Shown one piece after another: positions 53,501-63,467 of a DNA stretch of 64,000 nucleotides (position 1 is its first letter; every line of letters begins with the position of its first letter). A model generated the notes under the pieces. That model did no database searches and was not told the origin of the DNA. It saw nothing but the letters and a program-made list of their open reading frames with translations. Source of the stretch: Oryzias latipes (taxonomy: Eukaryota; Chordata; Actinopteri; Beloniformes; Adrianichthyidae); assembly GCF_002234675.1 (NCBI RefSeq), contig NC_019876.2, positions 25,677,250-25,741,249 on the forward strand, written 5' to 3'. A program made the position numbers and the translations under genes.

Positions 53501-56500
53501 AAGGACATGGAGTAGTGCGTATGTTAGCTAGATAGAGAGGATGGTTTGAACAAGGACAGAAGAGATGAGATAAGATCAGACTTTATTTATCCCCCGATGG
53601 GGAATTCTTTTGTCTGCAGCAGCAAAGTGACATTCAGAAGGAAGTGATTGCAACATCTGTCTCTCATCCTCTCACTCCAACTGAGGACAAAGGACTCCTA
53701 ATGACTAATAATAACCCTTATCGTGTTTTTCTATGAACTCCAAGATCACTGTGACCTGAAACCACTCATGTCCTTGAGTCATTCACTCATCATTATCCAG
53801 TCCAAAGTCCTCCCTTAGAGGAGCTTAGAAAACCACTTCATTTATTAGTTTATTTGAGAAACCTCAGATGCAGACAAAATTTCTTCATTTTCATCTTTTC
53901 TTCCCTATTCAAAGATTTAATCACAACAATATAGAAAGCCGCTTGTATGAATTTTTGTCTAGTTGTAATTTAGAAAATGCCCATTTAAACCCTGAAACGT
54001 TAGACAGGATGTACTGATAGTAGCCTCCAGTCACTTGATCAGACATTTTCACCCTCTGATGGCGGCAGAGCTGTTGTGCTCGGCGGCATTCAGAGCACCA
54101 GGAGTAACGTGAGGTCAGTGTTTTGCCCCAAAACACTTCACTACATGAGCGTACAGACAGGAAGGTCTGTAGGGGGGTAGTTATACTGCCAAGTGCAAAA
54201 GCCGGTCCTCCTCCAGGAAAATTAGAGCCCTTTTTTCCAGGCGTCTGGGATATTCTTTCAGCTGATTTGAAAGCAGTAGAGGAGGGGTATTAAGTACCGC
54301 TAGTTGGCAGTACTGGGTTTAAGGGGAAAACGAAAGCAAGACACCAAACTATGTTTGCTTCTAAAGAATTAAATATCACCGTTGTAGCATTTTATGTTGA
54401 TAAAAGTTTTGCCAAATGAAGTATCGCAATATTGTACTGAATCGATATTTTCCTACAACCTTAGCAGAAACGTAACCAAAAGCTGCGGGAAACCTCACTA
54501 AGATTTTGTACCGTCAATAACGGTAGAATAACAGAAAGAAGAAAGTACTATTGACTGTAGACCGTGGCCGACATTACGTTTTTGACTTACGGGTCAAGTT
54601 AGATTAAAAAAATAATTAAAAAAAAACTACCGGTCAGGTATATTTTTTACCGGCCAAAATATTACATTATTTTACACAAAAAACCTCGTGTTTTATTTTA
54701 TAAAATATTGTGTTGAATGCAAAAAGGGAGGAAGTCCCAACACATGTTAAACCTAAACTCCTTTTTTTTTAAGAGCCTTTTTTTCTATGTAGCCTAACTC
54801 CTTTATTGATTTTTAATCAGTCTTTGTTCTCTGCTTCTGCCGTTTTCCCAACATCAATAAAGTGGTGCTTCTGTTTTCCTTACATCAGCAAAACACTATG
54901 CAGACCCCCCCACGAGGAGAGCTCTTACCTGTAGTCTTAACCAGCTGAACATAATGAAAATTCTTTTTGGATTCAAATAAAAGTAATTCAGATTTTTTAA
55001 CACGTCTTTAGGGTCATCTTTTTTGTAATTCTGCCTCCTGGTGATTAATTCTATGAAATCAAAGGTTTTGTCTTCTTACCATTATCTCACCGACAGTATC
55101 ATGGGCGGGGCCTGGCTACCTTTAACCCTTGTGCTATCCAAGGCACTTTTTAAATGATTTGTGATCTTCACTGGTGTCCATGGATTACATGAAATCTTTC
55201 CACCTTTATCCACCTTTGTCATGGTAGGGAGAACACGTCAATGTAAGGGTGGGGTCATTTTGTCCCCACAAGATAGCACAAGGGTTAACCTCTTGCATTA
55301 TCCTCAGATATTACCAAAACATTTGACCCTTGGGGTCAATCTGACCCCAGGGATTTTTGCCTCCACAAAATGATTGACATAATATGACCATCATCAGGTC
55401 AAACTTTCAGTTTTAGAGTTAGTGTATCTTGAAAATCTTTCATCCAAATCTTTTTCTAAGTCATGACTCTGACAGAATGAAGCATATTGACTGATGTTGG
55501 TGACCCCCCCCCCCCTTCCTCTTATAAACATATTTATTTACTTATTTTTATCTCCTTTTTTTGTAACGTATTTGTGGTTAGTCACTATAAAGTCTCACTC
55601 CTCTTTTGTTATCCGGGCTTGGGACCGGCAGGTGTGAGTACAGTAGGTCACTCAGGCACACACACCTTAATGGCTATGGTGTGGGAAAATTCTCATGAGA
55701 ATATTGTTTCCCCCTCCCCTAATGTCACGTTAGCACCCAAAATGGAAAATTATGGTCCCGCTACTCACAACAAGGTAGACATGCTGCTAAGAGTGTGTCC
55801 CACCAGACACACAGTCAGCCATGTTGCAGACAAAGTCATTACTTCAACTCTTCATATACCGGTAACCATTAATTGAAAATATTGTACTTGAGATGATAAT
55901 TCCAGAGGGGAGGCATATTCAGTTGGAAAGACTTGGATGTGAGCAACTCCCAAGCCTACATTGGCTCCCTGATTTTGGGAGGAGTTCACAAGTCAAGTTG
56001 TTTCCCACACCACGAAAAGTATAGAAGTTCTCGTGGGAATAGTTGTTTTCCCCACCCCCCTGTTATGTATCAACTCAAAAGTATCAAGTCTGTACCTGCA
56101 GGTGTGGGGATGTTGGGTCACACAGACAGACAGACAAGTTTTACACTGCTAAAACGGCCTGGGGTCAAATTGACCTCAGAGGAACACCAATGTGCATGCA
56201 TTGGTGTGTTTTGCACATTGAAAAAAAATATCATGATCATTTCATGCTTACTGGTAATCAGTTGTCCCTGTCAAATTAGGAAAAATCATGAAATATGGTG
56301 TAAAAACAAAAAAGTCAACTATTATTTCTTGAATCATAAACATTTAATGGGGTCAAATTGACCCCAAGGATAATAGGAGGGTTAAGACCCTTGGCTTTAC
56401 CTGGCTTTTCCGTGGATTTGTTGACCAATGAATTCAACAGTAGCTTCAGGCGACAGTCCAGAACCTCTGAGCTGTGGACAGAAATCCACACGTGGTTCTG

Positions 56501-57769
56501 TTTATTCTGAATGCGACAGGAAAAGATTATTAAAAAGTCGTTTATTGCCACTTAAAACTCTTGATTTGGTTTGTTATGAGCAAATATTGGAAATTAAACA
56601 ACGTAAGGAAGAAGCATCGTCGTCATCGGCTGTAGCTTTTGGAACAGAAGTGATTAAATATGTGGTTGAAAAGTTTGTGACTGGACTAGTTGTGGTCTGG
56701 TTCAGCGTCATGGAGCTTAAATGGAGGATCAGAAGATTAAAATAAAACCCTGTTAGAACCGTTCAAATGAGTCCAGCACAAGAGGTCTTCAGCTCTTATC
56801 TGTTTGCTCAGCTGTTGAACAGGACAAGTTAAAAAAAGCAACTGCAATTTTACCACAGAACTGATTTACCAAACAAGCCTCAAGTCCCACACAACCTTTC
56901 AAAATAAATACAATGCTGGGATTTATAATTCAAGCATTAAAACAGTTGAATTCTGCTTAAAAATGTTAGCACTTTGGCTGCATTGAGCTTGGGAAGATAA
57001 TATGATCTGCTCTGGTGATGCATCAGAGCTGAGACAGCCAGGCCGGAGAAATGTGCTGGAAAACAAAAAGCCATTACTCCCTCTGGCCTTAAGGGGGCAC
57101 TGTTGTCTGTGAATTAAAGAGCTCCAAATCCTTTTATTTGTATTTTAGGAAACACAAACTCCTGAGGTATTGAATAAACTTTTTTTCAGTAAAAATGAAT
57201 CTCAATGCATTGTATATTCTTAAATTAGAAAAACAAAACAATGTGATCTCTAAAGCAATCTCGCCTCCCCTCAGAGAACCACATTTAGAGAGTCCTGTCC
57301 ATGTTTCAGTTTCCATCATAACACTCTTGGATCTTATTCTAATCTTATTTTGCCTTTGATTCACACATTCACACATTTTATGATCTCATCTTTCATCTTA
57401 AAGTACATTTCATTGGTTTTAGGTCACTTGTAGGTTTGTGGAATATATAATGTTTATATTTTGCTGGACAGGTACAGAAGTGTCTCATTTTCAGCCGTCT
57501 CCACCGTGTCTGCGGTCTCTCTGAAACCATGGTTTCCTGCTGTCTTTCCTTGCTAGTGCTGAAAGAACCCGCCAAGGAAAACGTTCAGCACAGTGACGTG
57601 GAGGATGGCGCGAGCGAGGACGAGCTGGCTGGCGCTGGAGGCGGTGGACCGGAGCAGATCCAGGCCTCCATCTCCCAAGTCCAGCCTGCAGAGTTTTCTA
57701 TGGGACCCCAGAGCTCTCCTGGACATGCAGGGAGTCCTCTGGAGGGGACCGCAGACCCGCCAGAGTCAG
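50520..57769 (+). CDS. Unidentified gene, first two coding exons (acidic, coiled-coil N-terminus)
   Basis: Exon 1 (50520-51255) encodes 245 codons plus one base and ends AAAG|GTGGAG. Exon 2 (57557-57769) follows a strong acceptor (TGTCTTTCCTTGCTAG), starts in the matching phase and ends GAGTCAG|GTATGA, again leaving one base, so the gene continues beyond what I can read. Residues 32-47 are acidic (GDDDFLELESDEELL) and about 55-105 form a heptad-like helix (ALSEIRKMVSIRIRVLKMEL). The rest is low-complexity with patches rich in Gly, Ser, Pro and acidic residues. High GC codon use contrasts with the surrounding AT-rich DNA. The arrangement resembles N-terminal regions of fish C2H2 zinc-finger proteins, but no finger is visible; treat this as inference. 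It is divergent from sh3tc1. Confidence 0.7.
51560..51722 (+). repeat. Interspersed repeat family D, copy 2
   Basis: GTGAGGGGCTGTAAGCTAGC ... GCAGGCTCACTCTGCACCAA ... TTTGCCTAAAAACGGC, in the same order as the copy at 45790. It abuts a TTAA-type MITE at 51725. Confidence 0.55.
51725..51928. mobile_element. TTAA-type MITE family B copy
   Basis: It begins CCCTTGTGCTATCC. The interior has CTTCACTGGTGTCCATGGAT, and the right end is GATAGCACAAC. It lies in the first intron of the second gene. Confidence 0.8.
51965..52060 (+). mobile_element. tRNA-derived SINE head
   Basis: GATAGCTCAGTTAAACGCAC is A-box-like and CTGGATTCGATTTCCAGG is B-box-like at the right spacing for a Pol III internal promoter. 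The tail is not clear. Confidence 0.6.
52365..52560 (-). mobile_element. tRNA-derived SINE, inverted
   Basis: Read on the minus strand, GCTGGATGGCTCAGTTGGCT (A box) and ACCGGGGTTCGTTTCCC (B box) form the head. The tail side ends at GGCAGAGATTTTTACGCTGG on the plus strand. Confidence 0.75.
52791..52897. mobile_element. TTAA-type MITE family B, near-perfect palindromic copy
   Basis: The two arms CCCCTTGTGCTATCTTGTGG... and its complement are almost perfect inverted repeats of about 45 bases around a short AT-rich centre, giving a 107-bp foldback. Confidence 0.85.
53020..53465 (+). mobile_element. Unclassified MITE family A, copy 4 (second gene's intron)
   Basis: It contains GGAAGAGGTTTGGTGCTAAA, TTTCACAGCTCTGTTCCGAT, CCCTGATTGGTCAAAGTTCA and a GTGTGAACGTAGCTTCA end. 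It is the clearest copy for reading the right terminus. Confidence 0.75.
53466..55131. other. Intronic repeat-rich DNA of the second gene
   Basis: A short tail-like block ACTTTATTTATCCCCCGATG (about 53580) resembles 62985-63012. A stretch near 54420-54660 with CGATATT and ACCGGTC/GACCGGT-like words resembles hAT debris. No coding exon was found. Confidence 0.4.
55136..55284. mobile_element. TTAA-type MITE family B, complete copy (149 bp)
   Basis: It starts CCCTTGTGCTATC and ends GATAGCACAAGGG, a perfect 13-bp inverted repeat, and is flanked by TTAA on both sides (55132-55135, 55285-55288). TTAA duplication with CCC-starting ends is the signature of piggyBac-type transposition. Confidence 0.85.
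55289..56381. mobile_element. 1.1-kb TTAA-flanked piggyBac-type non-autonomous element
   Basis: It sits directly against the MITE and shares its TTAA; the other TTAA is at 56382-56385. The left end CCTCTTGCATTATCCTCAG pairs with the complement of the right end, CCCTCCTATTATCCTTGG. Both ends then carry GGGGTCAA...TTGACCCC palindromes (about 55335 and 56348; also about 56160). The interior has no transposase; the 129-codon frame at 55487 shows no domain. Confidence 0.7.
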
Positions 57770-58906
57770 GTATGAACCGCTCCAGGTAACTCGGACCCTG
57801 CCGTGTCAGAGGTGGGTCAACTTGAACAGAAATTTTCATTTTAGGCCTTTTGCAGCCTAGGTGAAGACTAAAGGTGGACTCACACCAAGATGTTTGGCCT
57901 TCAGACCGCTGTGATCATCCCGGCACCTGGGTTCGAGTGTCTGGACTGACTTGCTGTCCACAACCGGTGTGGTTTTCTGAAAGGATCAGGATAATTACTG
58001 AAAACTGTTAAACTCTTCAGTTTAAAGGTCAAATTATTTTAAGTTTGATTGAAAAAATGAATGGAAGTATATAAAGAAACTTGGGGGAAAGATTGTAGTG
58101 AGGCAGCATATTGAGCTTCACAAGCAGAAACTGCTGACGGTTTCAGGCTGGCCGCTGCCGCTTTTTAAACATTGGTTGTTCTAAATCTCAGACAGACATT
58201 TTTATATACAACCAACACTCCCCCTGCTGGCTGCTGCATGGTTTTCCTGTCTGCTGGTTCCTGGTGGATCTGCCTCAGCGCTCTGAGGAAATGACCTTTT
58301 GGGCTTTGCACTCCTGCGGTGAAATGTTCTGGTCAGGCCTTCTCCATAGATCCTCACAGTTTACTATCACAGTGCTCCAGAGATTTGTGATGTTAGGTTG
58401 GGAAGCCACCAAAAAGGTCTGTGGTGTAGTGTGTTTGGAGGAAAGTCTGAAGGTTTAAATGCGTACCAAAGACTTTTTTCTGTGACTAAAGCAAATGCAG
58501 ACTCTTCTGTCTGTAACTACTGGAGGTAACGAGGAGATAATGTACACTTCTACTGTGTTTGATCGAGAAGAATGACGGCATTTTCACTCCGGAACCTAAC
58601 AGCAGACTGAGCACGGGTCAGTCAGCAGTTATCCTGGAGCGACTTCACCCTAAAACGGGTCACTGGTGGCAAATTCCTCGATTCTTAGTGAGACATTTTA
58701 TCAAATCACTCGCACACAGACACTAGGTCTCTCCTAGTGTTCTTGAACTCACCGAAAGCAGACAACTATAAAATTTGTCTCAGACTTTTGAATCAACTTG
58801 ACTCGAAGTGACAGAGCAGGAGAGGAACAACAACTTGTGCGGACCAACATTCCAGAGGCCAAGATCCCCAACCGGGTCAACTCTACGCGAAGCAGGCGTG
58901 TTGCAC

Positions 58907-59180
58907 TACATGAGGCAAATGGTGGTCACACCGGAGACTGACCGGCTTTCTGAGTCCCCAGACCCCCAATAAAACTAACCGACACGTTTCAGAGTGGCCT
59001 TTTATTGTGGCCAGTCTAAGGCACACCTGTGCAATAATCATGCCGTCTAACCAGCATGTTGATATGGCACATCTGTGAGGCGGTATGGATAATCTCAGCA
59101 AAGAAGACGTGCTCACTATCACAGAGATGGACACATTTGTGAACAATGTCTGATAGAAATTTTCTACAAACACAAAAGAA
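58907..59180 (+). mobile_element. Tc1-like element, 3' fragment
   Basis: On the plus strand it carries the C-terminal coding end of the same transposase family as 7519-8760 ([18 protein letters not shown] around 58990-59040, with stops). The AATAATCATGCCGTCTAACC / AGCATGTTGATATGGCAC terminal repeat and CACTATCACAGAGATGGACA follow. The 5' two-thirds of the element are missing. Confidence 0.8.
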
Positions 59181-59254
59181 CCATGTTTCAGATCTTTTGT
59201 TGCTTTTATGTTTTTCCTTCAGTTTATAATGACTAAGTGACAGCTGTTTATTTC

Positions 59255-59365
59255 CCAATAGAAGTCTATGGGATTCTGGCTTCTTAGAACCAGCAGGTAC
59301 TTTCTGTTAGGAAGGGGTGGGGGGGCTCTCAGTCCAGTTCTGTTATACAGTCAGTCATGTAAACT
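59255..59365 (-). repeat. Interspersed repeat family C, copy 3
   Basis: GGCTTCTTAGAACCAGCAGG and TACTTTCTGTTAGGAAGGGG then CTCTCAGTCCAGTTCT are the complement of the family at 41958 and 48750. Confidence 0.55.
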
Positions 59366-59665
59366 GGGATAAAGCAGGAAAGGGTTGAAATTTGGCTCAG
59401 TTGGATTAAAGGTCAAGTAAATGGAAATAATCTGTCACAAATCTACAGCTTGTAGTTAAAAAAGAACACAATGAGCTGAACATGTTTGTAATGATCAGTG
59501 AAGCTGGACTAAGTCTAAGCATCGTTGTTAAACTAAGACTGAAAACCGGTCATAGAGTAAAACAGATTCGTTTCTCAGTCTTCCAGTTTTGGGGAACCAT
59601 AAACATTGTAATAATATTCCTGTGAATAGTTTGAAACATGCTGGCGGTTAATGAGACAAAGACAC

Positions 59666-60226
59666 CAGAGATGGGCCGGTACAATTTTTTCCGGCCAATA
59701 CAGATAACCGATAAATATCCCCTGCAACTGTGGTTGATAGCCTTTCTTTGCAGATACAAAGCTTAAGTGTCTACAGTAACACAAAGTTTAGATTTCCTTT
59801 GTGTTTCTTTATTAGAAATGCACAACTTTTCTTTTACTGGACAAACATGTTGTACTCGACCTTTTTGACATAAAGCAAAGGATCTCAAAGGAACAAGTAT
59901 CACTTTAAAACTTTAACTAAAAAAATATGTAAGCATTCAGACCATTTATTGAATATTGGACATAACTGTAAACCATAAGCTTCTCATTGCCAGGGATTAG
60001 GAACAACATGTATCTCTGTCAAAAATAACATTTTCCTGAAAACAGCCGATTACTGACTATGACTGTAAATCTTATAGGAACAAGTATACATTTAAAAATG
60101 AAGTGTTTCTGAAAACAGTCAGAAGAATATCTGTAGATTTTGTAAAATCGGACTGATACAGATAAACTCAGATTATGCAAATATCGCCCAATACCGATAC
60201 TGGCACCGATATATCGCCCATCCCTA
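59666..60226. mobile_element. hAT MITE (561 bp) with 8-bp target duplication
   Basis: AAAGACAC flanks both sides (59658-59665 and 60227-60234). The ends are CAGAGATGGGC on the left and, complemented, TAGGGATGGGC on the right, followed by paired GGCCGGTAC/GGCACCGATA-type sequences. Eight-base duplications and a CAGRGATGGGC end are typical of hAT elements. No transposase is present; the interior is AT-rich. Confidence 0.85.
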
Positions 60227-60779
60227 AAAGACACTATGTTAATTTATGAGCCTGACACACCTTTGATGTTAGACAGCACAGTATATGACTCTTGTTGTGT
60301 ATTTGTGGGTTAAATGTAACAAAATTGGCACTGACAAACATTTGGTGAGAAAAAAACACCAAAAACAAGGACTACCATCAGCACAGATAATAAAACCTTC
60401 AAAAAGTTTCTGCATTCAGATTTAAGATCAAACTCAAGCTGTCATATTAAGACAAGTCTGAAGTCCTAAAATATATTTTCTCTTCATAAATTGGGAATAA
60501 ACTGCTTTGAAAGAGCTTTTTAGGAAGCTTGTGTTTGTGCTTTCCAATGTAACACAATTGTGAAGAGAGCTTTTATTTTTACAGCTATCAGCCATGTGCT
60601 GGAGCTGAAGTATAACATAAGCAAAGTAACGTTGATCAAAAGTCCCAAACTTCAAATCAAGTCCTTGAGGTTGAGTGATTGGGTGCCACTCAAGTCCGAG
60701 TCCCAAGTCCAAGTTTTCATTTCTTCTCCAAGTATCAGACACTCGAGTATCTTACTGTCTGAAAAACTGGAAGAGTTTT

Positions 60780-61898
60780 CTCACGAGCACTTTGTACGTA
60801 GATGCCGAAATCAGCAGCTGGGAATCCGTGTGCAATCCGAGAGTACGGCGCCACCAAAGAGGGCCGGACGATCCGACAATGTCTCGAGGTTCTGCGGCTC
60901 CAAGTAAATGTCCGCACTGGACGCTCGACATCTTTTACAACCTGAAAAATGTGTGAGCCTACAACACATTTGTCATTTGGACAGAGACCTTTCCTGACTG
61001 GATCCAACAGATGTGGCTCAATCCAAAAACTACAGCTCCAGGTCCATCAGGGGAGAGCTTTGGGAGAACTTCCCTTCTTCCTCCGGATAGCCAGGTAAGT
61101 GTGAGGGAACTGGTTGTCAGAGTGCTGCCAACAACTGATTAGACTGACAAATAATAGTAATTTCATTGTTAATATGTCCTGTTATATTAGCTTTATGAGT
61201 CAAAATGATTCCTAAAACAGATTTTTCAAATACTTTCAACTGGATGTGGTCTGTTAGCGCTGTTGTTTGCATATGTGCAAGGAGGAACATAGATCAGAAA
61301 CAATGACATTTCTCTGCTAATGGATCATATAGTGAGTAGATGAAGTCCTATTCATTTCTAATGGTTTTACTTTAGTCCCACAATACAAAAAAGGATTACT
61401 GGTGACCAAATAAAGTCCTAACAACCATCTAAATGATTAAAGTAAACAGCGGTGTATCAGAAAAGAAATGTTCTTTGTGATCATTACAATCATTGGTTTG
61501 TTTGTAGTAATTAATAATAAAATCTGTTTACTTGTAAAAATGGAGTTACACACTTGTGAGAGAACACTTAGAACCTGGACCAGAAGTACAGTTGTTTTGT
61601 TTTTAAGAAGACGTTTGTTTAAAAGTGCTAAAACTCTAAATGTTAACTACCGGTAATCCAAAACAGAACTAAAACAAATTGTTGCTTGCACCTAAAATCT
61701 GTGTGTGTTTTGGTATCACAAAACTCAGTGTAATCATTGTTGTTGTTTTAGGTTGCTGCTGGGGAAAAACGGAAGAGACGGAGATGCAAGTTCTGCAAGA
61801 CGACCGCTGACGTCAAGACCAGCACGACCTGTTCAAAGTGTGGGAAGTTCATCTGCAGGAAGCACACTGTCATGAATTGTTACCCATGTGCTGTGTAG
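60780..61898 (+). pseudogene. piggyBac-type transposase, 3' end (PGBD4-like), with an intron
   Basis: Exon 1 ends at 61094 (CAG|GTAAGT) and encodes LDIFYNLKNV, an in-frame TGA (60954-60956), then AYNTFVIWTETFPDWIQQ. This corresponds to the end of the piggyBac catalytic fold. Exon 2 (61752-61898) encodes KRKRRRCKFC, CSKCGKFICRKH and CYPCAV. The Cys/His pairs form the C-terminal zinc-binding cysteine-rich domain that recognises element ends. An AATAAA lies near 62072. Upstream coding pieces are too decayed to follow past about 60780. The element end may be the GGGGTCAGTTTGACCC block near 62343. piggyBac enzymes cut and paste at TTAA. Confidence 0.75.
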
Positions 61899-62342
61899 CT
61901 GCAACTCTGCCATCGTTTTGCATGTTTCTAAATTTTAATTGTTGCTCAACGTTTAGCGTCATGGTGTGGTATAGAATCACTCGAGTGCTGTGGAGGCCGA
62001 GGCACATACACTGGACTCATGTTCCACTTTTTTGCTGTTGTTTTGTCAATGTCTGCTTCAAAACATTGTTTAATAAAGTTTATTTGCAACACAAGTTCTC
62101 CTGCGTCTTTATTGACATGCGGTCAGCAGAACAGTTTGACCTGGAATTGAAGAACTGCATTGATTTTTTTCCAGTGGACAGTAATACGAATAAGAAAGGA
62201 TGCTGTTTTTTGGAAAAACACCCACCTTTGCTTCATTAGATCACAATCAAAGAAGGCCAATACTGTAAAAGTTATTTATGAGATGTAAATAATGTTTATT
62301 AGGATTTGCTTTTCTTTCTGGCCCTTGGGATAAATATCATTG

Positions 62343-62362
62343 GGGTCAGTTTGACCCATACA
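62343..62362. repeat. piggyBac-type subterminal palindrome
   Basis: GGGGTCAGTTTGACCC resembles the GGGGTCAAATTGACCCC palindromes at the ends of the 55289-56381 element. It lies about 450 bases after the piggyBac stop codon. The terminal TTAA is not preserved. Confidence 0.45.
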
Positions 62363-62379
62363 TAACCAAGCTTTCCCTT

Positions 62380-63000
62380 TGACAAAATGTGCCAGAAGAG
62401 TTCAAATGAGCACACTTTAGGAACCACATTGGACCTCTATTTGATTTAAAAATCACTCATGGTTTAAGACTCCAAAAATGTATAAAAGTGTTTTGAGTAG
62501 AAAAGTTCTTGTTCGTGGAGGCTGGGCTCGTATTTTCCCACTGAATCACATTCATAGCCCCCCCCCCCCGGTTGGGCTGCTGGGGAGGATCTGGTTCCCC
62601 TAACGATCACATGGTTCATGTTGGCAGCGGGCTTGTATCTCCTCCACCCCCCTGTGCACGTCCACGTGCACACTGTCACACTGTTCCCTGTCTGCTTTAT
62701 CACTCCTCCTAACCAACAGTGCATTGATGGACAGATACGTTCCGCTCATCATCATCCGCTCAGAATTTCACTTTTGGATGTAATATTTGTCTTTCGTGCA
62801 GCATAAATGTCTCAGCTTAAAATCATAACCTATTCAAATTAGCAACTCGGCACTTGTATCACCTCACTTTCTCTCCATCTCTCACTTCTTTTCTCTTTTC
62901 TTCTCCCCCCCTAACACATTCCCCCCCTCTCTTTCCTCTGTAAAAAAAAAGGACATATATTTATTTTTTATTTATTTTTTTCGTATACTTTATTTATCCC
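62380..63000. other. Intergenic sequence, no gene recognised
   Basis: Pyrimidine-rich stretch at 62860-62945 (CTTTCTCTCCATCTCTCACT ...) followed by a poly-A. No coding evidence. Confidence 0.45.
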
Positions 63001-63004
63001 TCAA

Positions 63005-63242
63005 TGGGGAAATTCTTCTCCGCATTTGACCCATCCCCAGGGGGAGCGGTGAGCTGCAACTGAACTGCGCTCGGGAGGCAGTAGCGTTAAGGGCCTTGCC
63101 TAGGGACCCTCACTGGGTGATGTTAACTGCTCGTCATTGATATGGTAATTGCCCCCAGTACCATTGTTTCTTCCCCTCCGGGAATCGAACCCTGGATTCC
63201 TGCATGGTAGCCGCTCACCTTACCAACTGAGCTACTCAGCCG
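63005..63242 (-). mobile_element. tRNA-derived SINE, inverted
   Basis: On the minus strand the head reads GAGTAGCTCAGTTGGTAAGG (A box) and AGGGTTCGATTCCCGG (B box), close to real tRNA promoter sequence. The tail on the plus-strand left side has TTTATCCCTCAATGGGGAAA. The body has no ORF. It is SINE rather than a tRNA gene because it cannot be folded into a full cloverleaf and has the 230-bp SINE layout. Confidence 0.8.
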
Positions 63243-63467
63243 TTAAATTTAAATTTAAATTATTTGTTCCTTTTATGAAAATTGATGTTCAAATGTTTAC
63301 ATGTTTCTCTTACATATTGAACATTTTCATGATTGGAAGGGAGCAGAATTGAAACATTACATTTACATTTCTCACACCATCACCTGTGCTCAGATTTCAC
63401 AATGTACAGTTCCACTACACAGTAAATACATTCCATTCATTTAATACATACATTCCAAAAATTGCAT

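Noticed and set aside
55487-56361. Frames of 129-142 codons inside the TTAA-flanked element
   Set aside because: No DDD transposase blocks or cysteine-rich domain; likely non-coding interior of a non-autonomous element.
63180-63242. Possible tRNA gene (strong A and B boxes)
   Set aside because: The sequence continues into a SINE body and tail and does not give a full cloverleaf; similar heads at 40640, 51965 and 52365 show the same layout.
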